A program made the position numbers and the translations under genes. This document shows, one piece after another, positions 22,531-35,578 of a DNA stretch of 64,000 nt. The stretch lies in assembly GCA_013399895.1 (NCBI GenBank), contig VXBA01001340.1, forward strand, positions 1 to 64,000. The letters run 5' to 3'. The stretch comes from Serilophus lunatus. Taxonomy: Eukaryota; Chordata; Aves; Passeriformes; Eurylaimidae. The notes beneath the pieces are model-generated. The model was not told the origin of the DNA. It worked only from the letters and a program-made list of their open reading frames with translations, and did not search any database. Each line of letters opens with the position of its first letter. Positions within the stretch are counted from its first letter, which is position 1.

Positions 22531-25500
22531 TTATATCACTTTACAGCAGAAACATTCCCTGTTGGGTTGTGGAACCACCACAAATTCACACATTGGAGAA
22601 GAAACACAAATATAAGTATCTCCCAGTAAAATTAACATACAACCATTTACCCGGCAAGAAAGCATTTGTAAACAAAATAAGCTGACAAAATACAAACTAA
22701 TACATACATTTTGAAGATGATACTCCATTACGTCTATTTATATTATAAGCCAGAAATTATTTTTGGAGATAAAGTATTACTTGTGGTTGTAGAGGGCTTT
22801 TTCCTTTTTTTATTTTTAAGTTATATTTAAGGATTATCTCAAGCCTTTAGATAGCATTACATCTATTAGCACTAGTATATTAAGTCTTTTGTCAAATTTC
22901 TTGTACTAAATATACAAAGAATCCACATCTTTAAGGGTCTGGATTGTCAAGGGCAAGTTTTTGGAAAATAGCCTAAACTACAGATGCAGAACTCAGAGCA
23001 CAAGCACACTGTACTCTAAGTTTCAGAATAAAAAATCAACCAGATCATGATGTAATTTGGCTTTAAATTGCCAGAAAAGAGCAGTCAGAGGTCTGTTCAA
23101 GCTCCAATAGCCCATCAAATGACGGAGGTTATGGCAAGTCATTTTGTAAATTTGTGCCCAAAGTTATCCGTTTACTGCTTAGCAAAATACCAGCATAGGC
23201 CTGGATCAAAGTTATACCACATAGTATAGACCAGTTACTCTCTGTTAGAGCTCTAAAGTTATTCATAATTGTAAAAATGGATCAAGATTTTACATAGACA
23301 AACCTGAGCTTCAGAGAGGTAACTAAGCATCCAAGCCCAATGCATTCTGAGATAGCTTGGTGTCTTACCCAGGAATATTTATAAAATTACCTAATCTCCA
23401 ACACATTTCCACAAAAAAGTATATGAAAAGGGTTATAGACAAGCTAATCAATATCCAAGGGATAAGCTCTCTTTCTCCATTGTGAGATGTGGCATTGAAA
23501 TATTTTTCAAATGGAAAAAGTTGCCTACAAAGACACGCTCCAGCAACTGCAGCAGTGGGCTGTCATCAAAATGCCTGTTACCATTTAGGGTCTCAAACAC
23601 CTGTGGACCTTCTTCCAGGATGATAAATGAATAAAGGTCTATAGTAAAAATAGGTGAAGAAGTCATTCTTTTTTACCATTCCTGTGCAGCACACCAAACC
23701 AAGGAGTAACTCACTTCAGCAGCATTTTTCTATCTATGCATAAATATTCTTGGGTTTCAAGATGCACATAGAGAAGGCACTTCGGCCTTAGGCAGCCTAT
23801 TTCACAGATTCAAAAGTTCACTCTCAAAGCCCCACTAATCATTAAAATAGAGGTGAAAGAAGTATAATGGGCAACCTGCCATGCCCAAGTCATCTCATGT
23901 AATATAGTATGCACATATATCCTTCATCACATTTGGCTTGTAAACTCATTGCCAATTTTCTCTGTTTTTCATCAGCTCCTCCTGCTGGGATTCAGGCAGC
24001 GTGCTAGGAGTTAACAGATGCAGCTGACTTTAAAGTGTTTATATACTTTCAATGACAATTTTTTTTTAAAAGCCAATAATATATTTTTATGAAGGTGAAT
24101 AAGGCGGAAACAACATTCTCATCACGTCCGTCTTGAGGATGATGCTTAAAAAATACAAGGACACACAGACATGTTATTAGAATCACAGGGAGAGGGAGCA
24201 CAGCTCCTTCTTTCACTCTCCTTTGAATTATCACTACTCCATGACAGCTTTGACGTTTAGCAGATGGAGTCAGATTTGTCTCATGCACATGCATAAGCAG
24301 AGGCAGGTTTCAGCTAAGCCAGTATTTTTCCTTTCAAAATATTGGCATTAACACCTTAGTTTTAAGTAAATATAAGCATGAACTAAAATGAAATTTACAT
24401 CTTCTCTGTAGCCACCCAACACTGTTCATACGTGCAAGATACAAAGTGACTGTAATATTTTAAAAAAATAATTTCTAAATCTGTAATAGACATCAAAAAG
24501 CTGTTGCAACAGAGATGAAAGTGATGGCTTTAGCCGGTGAATGACTAGCTTTATAACAATCTTCTAACTATTGTCATAATTAGTCAATACTTCTGCCCAA
24601 CCTTAAATCTAAATTCAGTGGTCCAAAGAAAAAAGTGAAAAAGAGCACACCTGAAGACATACATTTCTTATACATTTTGCTGGAAGACTTTTTCCTATAT
24701 GTATAAAAATTAATAGATAATGAAATATACTAAGTGCTTAGTAATCATTCCGAAGGAAAAATAAATTTTGCTTGATGGTATACATGAGTTTTACTTGCAT
24801 GTAAATAAAATGCATGCTGCTAGGTGCCATAATATTTCTTCCAACAATATTTTATGTGAGGCTATTGAAATTTCATGCCAAATTTGATATGCTTTCCACA
24901 GTTATCCTTTGAGTTGAAGAAAGCTCTGAACTTTGTACTCCGATCAGTGCCTACACATATGTGCCCATATTGACACCTGTTCTAGTGAAGATGCTAGTAG
25001 ATGTTCAAGCAATAAAATTATTTAGCTGTTAAAGGCTACAGAAATAAACATCTTATCAAACTGCAGCTTACCTGAAAACTAGCAGAATAAATCTGACTAC
25101 TTTGCTTAATGTTCTGATTTTAAGGATGTTAAAATTTTCTATACATTCTGCTCATAACTGGGCATCTTCAGCCATTTGAAAGCCAAATACTTTTTTTTCA
25201 TAAGAAAAAGGAAATTGAATACAATTTCTGGAGGAAAATATCATTGTATGCTTCTATTAATATCAACAATTATAAAACAATTTAATTATTTAATTTTTCA
25301 ATTATATGGATGTTCACATTATAGGAATCCAGCTGAATTCCCTTTGTTTTTCCATAGTTATATCAGCATCAGAAAAAAAAAAAAGAGAGAAAGAGTAGCA
25401 GATCTAAGAGATTAGACTATCTCAGTGATCTTTGTCAGCTTTTAAAATTCCAACTTTAGAGAAGGATGGCTTCCCTATGAATTTTTTTTAGAATAACTTT

Positions 25501-27979
25501 CATCTGTGGAGTTAAAGAGAAGTAATACAAAAAAATTACAAGTAATCCTACATATTAATGATGCAGAACCATGAATAAATCTGTTGCTAAATCTCCCTTT
25601 TTCAATCAGATCATATGCTGTCATTGTTCTTACTGTAACTTACAAAAAGGTTGCTTTACATAAAGCTAGTAATAAGGCAAACTTTTTGATGTCATTATCT
25701 ATTTCCATTTTATTTAAAATTTACTCCCCTGGAATAAAAAGAAAACCAATAAAAAGAACAAGACATATATTTACTTGTGTTTTTTAAAAGCAGAAAATAA
25801 TAAGAAAAAAAATCCATTATTTTGAATGGCAGGTCTACCAAATCAATCATTCACTAAGGGAGCTCAATTTGTTATTGCTGGGATTTGTTTCAGAAAGTTT
25901 CAGAGCATCTCAAATTTTTTTTTTTAATTGGATCATATAAAAGGGCAATGGTTGCCTCTGCAAAATAATGACATTTCAAAGACGTGTCAGGAAAGTAAGT
26001 ATCCATAAAATCACACCAAACATAAAAATTTCTTGCAGTAATTTGTCAGTTTTTCCAAGAGGCAAAAATATCTGAAAAAGCTGTAAATGGTTCAAGTGAC
26101 TTCATATTATTTTCTTTTTTGCTTAATTTTAATGATTTGTACCCATATCCAAAAAGAATACATTCTGAACCTAGATTTGCTGTCTATTAAGCAGACTTGA
26201 TAACAAAAGGATGATGCAATTCTGAAAACAAGACACTGTGCAATGTAAAGGTAGAAAAAGGCATCCTTGGTGCCTACGATTTACTTTGGGGATGCATGTA
26301 TGCAATGTATAGGGAACGAGGGAATAGGAAAGAAACATTACTTCCGTAAAGGAGTATTTCAAGTATAGCTGACTCGTTACTTTGGTCTGCTTGTCCAGTC
26401 AGACTCTGTTTCCTCTTCTTCTAGGTTTGCGTGATCTTCATGTTGCTCATCAGTGGCTGGCTCAAAGGTATCTTCTTCCCACTTATAACCACTCCAATCT
26501 CTTCTACCGATTTCCAAACCTTCCCCTCGTAATCCCCTGTACAGTTTTCTCCCCATCATTCAACCTTCCAGTCTCAGTCTTCTCATGTTCCCAGATCAAA
26601 TCTATTCTCTCCTCTGACACCCTATCCAAACCTCTTAATTAAAGCACACTCCTCCTTTAGCAGAGGGAGGAATAGGACCTGAGAGTTCAGGAATGACTGG
26701 TTGTCCAAGCTTGGATAGTACTTTACCTTTCCTGTCCACAAAACACTAAAATCTGAGGGAAACCCTGCTTTCCTGCCTGGAATGAAAAACACAGTCACTC
26801 TGGCAAACAGTTCATGCAGAGTTCATGGACACATGCAAGTCTCTCAGAGAACAACACGTACTAGCAAAAAACATGACACAGGAGACCTTAATGAATGTGC
26901 CTGATGAATGACAATCTTCAAAGGCTTCAAAGTCTCCCAGACAGGAGACTGGTTTAGACTTATTAGACTCCCAGACAGGTTTGTCATGTATTTGAATCAG
27001 AGGTCACGTGACTACAATAATTTAAATTACCAAGAATAAAGTAGCACTGAATCATTTCAATTCCACAAAAGAACATGGTTTTCCCATTTCTTCTAAACAC
27101 GAGTGGCCTGACTGAAACTTTCAAAAACAACTTCTGACAGAAGATCAGCAGGCAAAATTTAATTAAAATTAAGCACAATTCTCTCAGTGTTCCAAAACTA
27201 TAGCCTTCCCCGAGTGCCTGGTGTCTGGTGACTTGAAAACACGTACTGCTGTCTCCCTCACTGCTGTAATGAGCAATATTCTGTCTTTGGTATATGTGAC
27301 TTTCCTTCCCCATTCTAATTGTTAAATGTTCAAAAGGGAAGATATGCTGTCATCAGCAGGAAACATGTAGAATCAGCTACTTATATTCTAAGTAGGAACA
27401 CAAAGATGTTATGCTATTTTCATGCATTCACCTATTGATGTCCTATAAAAAATTTTGGAATTAAGACCTTGATTTTTAGTTTTTCTAAAATACCTAATTA
27501 TCTGTCAGACTACTGGTAATAAAAAGGACACGGGAGATATTCTTTTAAAAAAAAAGATAAAATCAGAGATAAGGGATATCTGAATTTTCTTGATTCCCAA
27601 AGGACTTCATATCTGACCATACTGTGTATGAAAGGTTAATTATTCAGTATTTATAAATAGCTTTTAAAAAGTTTAATTCTTCCAAATTTTAATGTGAAGT
27701 ACCACTTTGAAATGACTATCTAGACAAGCAAATATAAAAATGAGAATAGAAAGGTGCTATGTTTTACCACTAGATCATAAATCAAGCTATTTAAAATCAA
27801 GTTGAACTGACCAAACACAGTGAAACAGCCATGAGGAGACAGTGCATGAAATCACTGAGCTAAGAAACGCACATGTTTTATCCTGCTGGCTACCAAACTT
27901 TACAGAGCCTTCATAATGAAGAATTGTATTGGTGAATGAAGGGAAATGAAGAGGTAGTGACCTACAACTCTAAAATTTC
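22531..27979. other. AT-rich non-coding stretch, no gene recognised
   Basis: No gene or repeat family is recognised. Points of note are a minus-strand frame at 23448-23666 that reads protein-like (QVFETLNGNRHFDDSPLLQL) but is unassigned, an acidic minus-strand frame at 26377-26559 with a stop codon directly before its first ATG, and a 12-base direct repeat (ctcccagacagg) at 26934-26945 and 26968-26979, the first copy overlapping a 7-bp hairpin. Confidence 0.55.
26931..26979. repeat. Short hairpin plus 12-bp direct repeat
   Basis: agtctcc (26931-26937) pairs with ggagact (26944-26950) around a 6-base loop. The sequence ctcccagacagg at 26934-26945 recurs exactly at 26968-26979. This is a small local duplication. 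Confidence 0.75.
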
Positions 27980-28170
27980 ACACAATCACTGAATGACTGA
28001 AGTAGGAAGGGACCTCTGGAGAACATCTAGTCCAACAAAGACCCAAAGCAGTGACAGCTACAGCACACTGCTTAGGTTCTATGTACAGTCAGGTTTGGAA
28101 TATCTCCAAGAATAGGGACTCCATGACCTCTCTGGACAACCTGTGCCACTATTTGGCCATCCTTACCGTA
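27980..28170 (-). mobile_element. CR1 LINE 3' end fragment
   Basis: On the minus strand the order is GGCACAGGTTGTCCAGAGAG, GGAGATATTCCAAACCTGAC, then TTGGACTAGATGTTCTCCAG and AGGTCCCTTCCTACTTCAGT, ending in degenerate attctgtg-type repeats near 27982. This is the standard 3' untranslated end of CR1. The fragment is about 190 bases, 5'-truncated and moderately diverged. The plus-strand frame starting at 28051 is its antisense shadow. Confidence 0.95.
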
Positions 28171-31100
28171 TTATATGCTATTTTATATTTAAATGGAATT
28201 AAAACATGTCTAAATGACGCAACCTGTAGTGATTACTGATCATGTTTTGATCAAGTTCTTCATCCTATCTGTCATAAGGCTTTTTAGACAGCAAAATTAC
28301 AGATAATTATTGAAAAATGTAAAAAAACTACAGTAGTCATATCTTAAGGTAAGATAGGTGCACACAGAGCTGTGAAAGAAAATGGTCTTTTAGACTTGGA
28401 TAGTATCTATGAAAATAAATAATTTCTGAATAAATTTTATTGTGTTTAATGGACTAGGATTTGCTTTTTACCAGCAAAAGTGAAATAGTTCCACATTGGC
28501 AATAGCTCCTTATCCGTTATGAGTAGATTTGCTATAACAGCCCAGTGCACTTCCCAGGTTTTCTTTCAGTCTTTATAGCAGTGAAGTTATTACACTTCAT
28601 AACAGCATCAAAATCTATGAGATCATGAATTTTAAGAACATTTTGCAGTTCTAGTGAAGAAAGTGAATTTTAACTGAATGCTGTATATAAATAAAACAAG
28701 AAGCTAGCATTTTGTTAACATCCAAAGAATATATTGTGGCTATTCATCCAGTATTTAAAGACATAGTAATTGGTCTATAATTAACCAAAAGGCCATAGTT
28801 TCAATTCAGTCTCTTGCTGGCTGTGGGCCAAAATAGTGGTTCTTTCCCCTTAGGCAATTTGGATCAACATATTCCTGTTAACAACTTGGCACATTTGTCA
28901 TCTTCCTCAGTGTGCTGGCTACATCAGTGCCAGTATGGACTCACAGGTTGCCATATGGGTGCAGATGTTCCTGTAAGTGTAAACCACACTCATTTCTTCT
29001 GAAATTCCTGTGCACAGGCACAGATGATGAAAACATTTTTTCTGCAAAAGCTTTCAGAGCCAAAAATATCGTTTAGTTTAAGGCAGAATTCTAAGGAGAA
29101 TGTGATTGTTGCTGAAAACATTTACTATGTGAAATGTAGTTTTAGTTTAGCTTTTCTGTTAAAATTCAATATAATTATCAAAAGTCTGTGAAAAACAACA
29201 ACTTCTACTGAAAATATAATTATGTTTTGAAGAAATAAAACAAAATGCAAATTAATTTGAATGGAAAACATATTTTCAAGCAATTTATCTCCTAGAAAAT
29301 TATCTCCCCACTAAATATCAAGGCTGCACACATTACAAAGAGCACTGTGTAAGATGTGAGGTCAGAATTTAAATGATCTTCCCAGTCTGATCCATATATT
29401 AAAACAATGTCAAAGTTACTGCCTGGAAGTGTATTTAAAGGTCTATTTCTAGGCCCATGACCCACTGGACTTTCTCAGACAAAATGTCTACCAGAGCTGA
29501 CATTTCCAAGACCCAGTCCTAAGTTCTCCCAGTCCTTTGACCATCACACTTGGGTATGCACTTGTCAGACAACCTAGAACAAACAACTCTCATCTGAAGA
29601 AAGAGCCAGGGATCTCAAATTGCTTTCATGTCCAGTTACAGGCACCTTGGTCAGGAGTTGGGGGGGGAGGGGAAACATGGGAAGTTTTCCTTGTGAGAAA
29701 TAAAAAAACAGGGCAATTGAAAAAAGAAGTTGGTCTACCCGAATTATGACCAGCTGGCTCAGATATTGTAACCAGCCAATGACTATGAGACCTCTCCAAA
29801 AACACATGCCAGTGTACTGGATCCAATCTTCAAGTCAGGAGAGTACAGCCTCTTGCTGATTTTGTGGTTAGGCTGCCATGGGACTCCAGGCATTAAAGCT
29901 TGCCTACTGTTTGTCTATTGAGTTTTGAGTAGGATTTTTTTGTGCTTTTTTCTTTTAGAATGTGATTTTAGAGACAAGTTTGAGTATATTTTTCTCCTCA
30001 TTTGACTATCCTTTATCTGGCACAAGGGACACTGATCAGCTGAAGTTTCATGTGTCACTGGAATACCAAATTTGAATGGTAAAAAGTGAAGATCAATACA
30101 GAAAACTCAGAAAACTTTTAGCAAAACCCTTTTATGATGGGTTTGAGTCCTAAAGCAGGCACTGGAAATACTCATTATAAAAAACAAAACAAAAAACTTC
30201 AGGGCAGCTCATTAAATATAGCATGTTAATTAGAGTTCACAGAGAAATGTGCTGAAACCTGCGATACCTTACAAACATTTCTAATTTTAAAGGAATGGGA
30301 TGATACATTCTGCCAGTAATGACAGTGTATGTGGCTGAATACAAGAACAGTTCTGATAGTTCTTTTATTTAAAACATATCCCTATAAAAACAAGTGTGGA
30401 AACAGCTTGGATGTTCTTCAAAGAGCTCAATGGGCTGCACAATAACATAAATTAAGGCCATTTTGACCAAACTGAAGAAGAGTATTTTCATTACATTCAA
30501 TTTATGTAATTTTTTTGATGTAATTTGAACACTGTCACAGACATGAAGAAAATCTCATTAAAGCTAATCAAAACCTAATGTAATGCACCATTAATATAAA
30601 GAATATTTAAGATATTTATCTATTTAGTAATCAGCAAGAAGGTTTTGACAGACTTTCATATCAGATTCCTGCATCTCCCAACATTCATTTAATTAATTTG
30701 TGGTTTCTAATTCTTTATCATGTAGCAACATATTAATAGTGCTAATGTAAGGAATTAACTAAAACACAATAGTGTTCGTATAACTGAGATCAAGAATTAG
30801 TTGCAAAATAATTTCCTTATGGAAATGTTTTGTATCCAAGAGCAATGGAAATCTGCAGGAAAATGTATCTTATTTCTGAACAATTTACCCTCCAACACTT
30901 CACAAATGGTAGTGGCAACACTGAAACTCTCAAGAGCTACAAAAATGTGTGTTTCTCACCATGTTTCTCGGTCAAGCACTTCCGAGCATAAGACTTGAAT
31001 GCAGAGGTCTTACCACAAAGGCTTCAATCCATCTGATTGTTCAGTACCATGCTTTAAAATCCTTGATTAAGCAATCAACTTTTCACATTTTTCAAACAAT

Positions 31101-33973
31101 GTGAACAAAATAGGTTTTGTCATGTGATATTTTTGTGCCACATCTGTCTCTGAATTTATTATGTTGGAGAAGACTGATGCCTTTTAATATATAGTCTCAC
31201 TTTTGCAAGCACTAAATTATTCTATGTTTGAGACTCAATATGGTCATACTAGTGCAGGTCACTTTAAAATCACTTTAGTAAGCTTCAATGTTTTGATGAG
31301 GCCATATAAATTGGGACTAAAATCTTCTCTTCCTCTTGAAATTATATAAATATTAATATTATTATTGTTTGTAGTACATAAAATTACTTTTTTAGAAGTA
31401 ATGATAGACATCACTACATCTAAATTTTAGATGTCATGCTAGACATCTTTTTCTTTCTAAACTGTTTGGCTTAGTTTTTTTAAAGAAGGGGCTTTCAACA
31501 AGTCCAAGACACTCAGTGGAACTCTGAATTACTTCTAAAGGGCCATGAAGAGGCAACAAAGTAAAATAAATACATTATGCTGATATTTTTATCACCTCTG
31601 AAAAGCATGTAAAAGAATTTAAAACCAGCACTCTAAAGCTGTACTATGATAGACTAAAAACTTGTTGCACTTAGGTCTTTCAAACATACATTAACTTTAT
31701 TCTCCTTTCCTAAACTTTGCACTATTTTCCTACTGATATTCTGCTTTATAGAAGTTGAAATAGGTCTGTATAACAAAAGATGTTTGGCATAATACAGGAT
31801 GTGAACATAAAATATAGGATGTGTTGATACATTCATACAAACCTTGACATAAGATGGATTGTTTGAGAGATAGGGTGTTGGGTGTCTTTTAAGTTGTTTT
31901 TTTATCTTCTGTCATTTTCCTTCATGCCTATTGTTCATGCTAATTTCAATGTAATTCTTCAACTTTTTTTCTTAATTCATTATGCCATATATGATTATTA
32001 AGGCTAAGTCTATAGAATGTCTGCACCTCTGCTTTAGTATCCTTTTGCTCTTTTCCTGCTTCATTGTAAGCAACCATCGTAAAAATTTTGTTCAAGTTGC
32101 TAATTATTTTTTTGTGATACCTAATTGCTTCTATTACCTTTCATAACTACTAAGATGATAGCTACTGTCTTGATTTCATACCTGTCTTGCTAACACTCAT
32201 ACACGAGTTCACGTAAAAACGGAGAGTTGAAAGCAAGCGACAAGTCATGAGACATGAGGCCACTCTGTGTCTGTCCCAGAGGATACAAACCCACAGGACA
32301 TCAACAAAAGCAGCATTCAACACCTTATAAAAATTACATGAGCTCTGTCCTAGGAGTGAAGAGCACATCTGATTCTGTGCCATATTTCCAGCCAAAAGAT
32401 TATGTTATTTGAGACATCTAAACTAATACCACACTTGGTGAAGCTTTCAGGGCACATTTCCTTTCATTTTCTGCCAGATTTTTTTGCCATTCCCACAGAG
32501 AAATATAAGCAACATGAAGAGGAAAAATATCTGATAAAAGCAAAAACACAAATGAACTCAGAACCACCTGCAGCACTGGGCATAAAAAGACTTTTTTTTT
32601 TTTTTAAACAGCAGAGAGGTGACATGCAAATATACAAAACAATTGTATCATAATGGTCACTTTTAACTTTTATTGTTATCCTCTGCCGGGACTAATCCCA
32701 TAGTGTTCTTTAAGACAGTTATATAATACTGTAAAATGGCTTTGTGTATTAAAATACACCATTTCTGAGACAAAATGGCTTTTTAAAAGTTGCAGAAAAT
32801 GGTATAATCACAGCTATTCATTGGGTTTGTTGGGTTGTTTTGCTTTGGGTTTGTTTTTTTTTTTAATAAGGGCAGTTTCATTTTGTGTCAAATTCAGACA
32901 TACACCTTTAAGAATATAGACCTCAGTTTCTTGGATGTTGGGCAGCCTGGATGCAATTTGCACAGTATTTACTTAGCATTAAAGATACTGATCTTCAAAG
33001 TATGAATGTGCTTGAGGCAAAAAATGCTGCATTGCATTAGTTAATAAATTTTGGACAAGAAGAGGAAAAAACATATATGCATTTTAAAAATTTCAGTTAC
33101 AGTCAAGGAAGTCTCTGACTTGCATCAGTAGGAATACTGGGAGTATGTCTCCTGAGAGGACAAGCGCCTCCATCCATCCAAATTTCTCTTCCTTCCAAGG
33201 TTCACCCAGGCAAGCACAAATTGCACTGCAGTTCCTCAGAAAGATCCTTCGAAAACATCTGAGGCTAAAGACTGTGGCTAAAACCCTCACTCCTGAAGTA
33301 GGAAAGTCTAGGCTTTAGATGTACTCAGTTTGCATAGCAATAAAATTAGATCTCCTGTAACGCAGAGGACTATCCTAAACTTCTAGGCCACCAGCAGGTG
33401 TACTAGGTGAGAGCACTCTCTCTTCTCCCGCCCACCTGTGATTCTGTGCAGACAAAAACTGTGTGATCAGCTGAAATACAGATCAAGTAAAACCTGACCT
33501 CGTGATCGGAACACTCAACTGTGAGGAGAGAGACCTGGCTCCCTGAAAACTGCACGTATTTTTTACATGAGAATTTCATCAGATGATAACATCAAAAAGG
33601 CTCAGAGAGCAAAGTGCTCTGAGTATTTCCTGCACCTCTCCTCCAAGTGCCCTGTCTGCACAGCTTCATCTTGGCTCTTTCTTGTCTGCTCTATAGTTCT
33701 TCCTGCTGTGATTTGGAGGAGTCATAAGATGGAAGTAAACTGCTAGTGCTGGCTGTTCTCAGCTTGGTACTTAAATTGCTAAGAAGAAGCAGCAACACCC
33801 AAATATTAACAGCACACTTCGGTGGGAAGAACACTGACTGCTTCTAGGATCTTCAGAAAAAGCATTATTGGGAATACCAGTGAAATCAATATACCAGAGC
33901 TTACACTCCAATCCAGAATAACACTAGGAAGCTGAGGTTGTTGCCATAAAAGTTTCTTTTTGGTAATCAATGT

Positions 33974-34515
33974 TTAGTTAGACACGCCGAACATTTCAAT
34001 AATTTTCCTTTGCTTTATAACAATCAGAGAAAAAAGAACCCAATTACTCCCAAAACAAAGGAGTATCCAGAAATGGCAATTATGCTCATTCCAAATTTCA
34101 TTGTACAGTACAAAGTATTTCAGCTTATAAGAGGACTTTTCTTCAGTTATTTCATAAGCTATTTGATTTGGAAATAAACTAACCAGTATAATAGCATAAT
34201 ATTCATGCCAAGACAGAAAATCCAAATAAGAATGAAGCCAAGACATTTCAAATAAGATGAAAATAGCTGCCAGAAGAATCCACATCAATAAAAAACAAAA
34301 TTCCACTAAGCTTAGGTTCATCCATTCATTCTGAATTAGGCCAAGAAGGGAAATAAAGCAGAGTAGAAGGACAGGACAATGTACAGGAATAAAGTACAAA
34401 GGCATACACAGTAGCACTGGAATGCAGTAGTAATGTTTCAGAAAAACAAATAGTGAAGGTTTAGAGGCAAAACAACAAACTGATGACTTTTTATTGGACT
34501 GATTTACTCTAAGAT
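33974..34515 (-). other. Unassigned hydrophobic open frame, about 180 codons
   Basis: The minus-strand frame is open from just after a stop near 34515 to the stop at 33974. Its first ATG is at about 34405. The predicted product is strongly hydrophobic, with several blocks that could be membrane segments (VLLLCFISLLGLI, FCFLLMWILLAAIFILF, FWILLCFGSNWVLFSLIVI) separated by short polar stretches. That looks like part of a multi-pass membrane protein, but A/T-rich antisense codons also favour F, L and I, so composition alone could produce it. I compared it mentally with XK-related proteins and found only a loose pattern, not enough to name it. No splice sites, promoter or poly-A tail stand out. 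Confidence 0.15.
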
Positions 34516-35202
34516 TTTAAGGGAAAATAGCTGTTTCATTTTTACCTCAGTCTAATGATTAAAATATGAATCAGCAGCAACAGGGTGGTCAAAACAATAA
34601 GCCTGCTTTTAAAGTTAACTGATGACCTTACCATGTGATTCTTCCCTTCCTGTCGCATTTTTTTATGAGTCAGTTGTGTTTAGTCATCTTAATGCTTAGA
34701 TTGCTATGAACAGTCACCATATGGAAATGCACACTGTAATAACAGAACAATGCATTGGTAAAAGAAGGACAATAGAATGAAAAAAATATCAGGATTATAC
34801 TGAAAAATCAAGTGGTGTCATTTTTCATATCCACAGGATTATAGCTTTCTTGTCTGCATTTTATGTTTTTCTGGCAGAGTTGTGATAGACTTCTTAGCTT
34901 CCTGGTATTCACCTCTCTTGGTTTGTTTAGTTTTATCTTATTGCTATCAGCTTTCTCCCATGGCAACATGAAATAACTCCACTCTCTTCTTGGTGTTTAC
35001 ATGTTTTTTCTGTGTCAGAGCTTATGATCACCCTGTTCATGAGTTATAACAATTGACATTATAAACACTCAAACAACAGAAATGGAACTTCAAAAACCAA
35101 ACAGGATTATGGACATATATGTAGGATTACAGAAACCAACTTCGTAAAAGCTGCCAACATTTTAATATTTCAAGCAGAAGCTCATTAAATAGAAGCAGAA
35201 GT

Positions 35203-35222
35203 AAAAAAAAAAAAAAAAAAAA
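35203..35222. repeat. A20 homopolymer
   Basis: Twenty consecutive A follow gaagcagaagt. It may be a plain mononucleotide repeat or a relic poly-A tail. No duplicated target site or recognisable parent is visible. Confidence 0.9.
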
Positions 35223-35396
35223 GACTATGTTGGTATAAATAAAGTCCTACTGAAAGAAATACAAATGATCTTTTTTTAAAATAATTTAACAGTGATTGAA
35301 GAGAATCAATGTTTTATTTCCTTGTTCTTGTTGTTGTTGTTAGGAAGATAGTATGTTAGACCTAAGTCATGATATTCAGCCTTCTGCTGTGCCAGT

Positions 35397-35578
35397 GAAG
35401 CACTTGCATCGTTGGAATGGGCTGCCCAGAGGGGTGGTGGATTGACAGTCCCTGAAGCGTTTAAAAAAAAGACTGGATGTGGCAGCTAGAGCTATGGTTT
35501 AGTGAATGAGATGGTGTTAGGTCATAGGTTGGACTTGATGACCTTAAAGGTCTTTTCCAACCTAGTTAATTCTGTGAT
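35397..35578 (+). mobile_element. CR1 LINE 3' end fragment
   Basis: The plus strand reads ttggaatgggctgcccagag, agactggatgtggcagctag, agctatggtttagtgaatga, ggtcataggttggacttgat and ggtcttttccaacctagtta, then attctgtgatc. This is the CR1 3' untranslated end, from the second half of the UTR to the terminal repeat. It carries few changes from the consensus as I remember it, so it appears younger than the copy at 27980. It is 5'-truncated and non-coding. Confidence 0.96.

Larger units (their letters stand above)
28171..35396. other. AT-rich non-coding stretch, no gene recognised
   Basis: No exon, RNA gene or repeat family is recognised. It contains a G-run at 29660-29671 (ggggggggagggg), T14 at 32592-32605, a GT-rich patch at about 32820-32862, the hydrophobic minus-strand open frame at 33974-34515 and A20 at 35203-35222. 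The A20 run could be the tail of an old retrocopy, but I see no recognisable source sequence left of it. Confidence 0.55.

Noticed and set aside
26377..26559. Acidic 60-codon minus-strand frame ending in a glutamate-rich stretch, considered as a terminal exon
   Set aside because: A stop codon directly precedes the ATG, the only possible acceptor (ctgtacag) lacks a pyrimidine tract, and the glutamates follow from local GAA/GAG-rich composition.
35203..35222. A20 run considered as the tail of a processed retrocopy
   Set aside because: No parent sequence is recognisable to its left and no flanking duplication was found.
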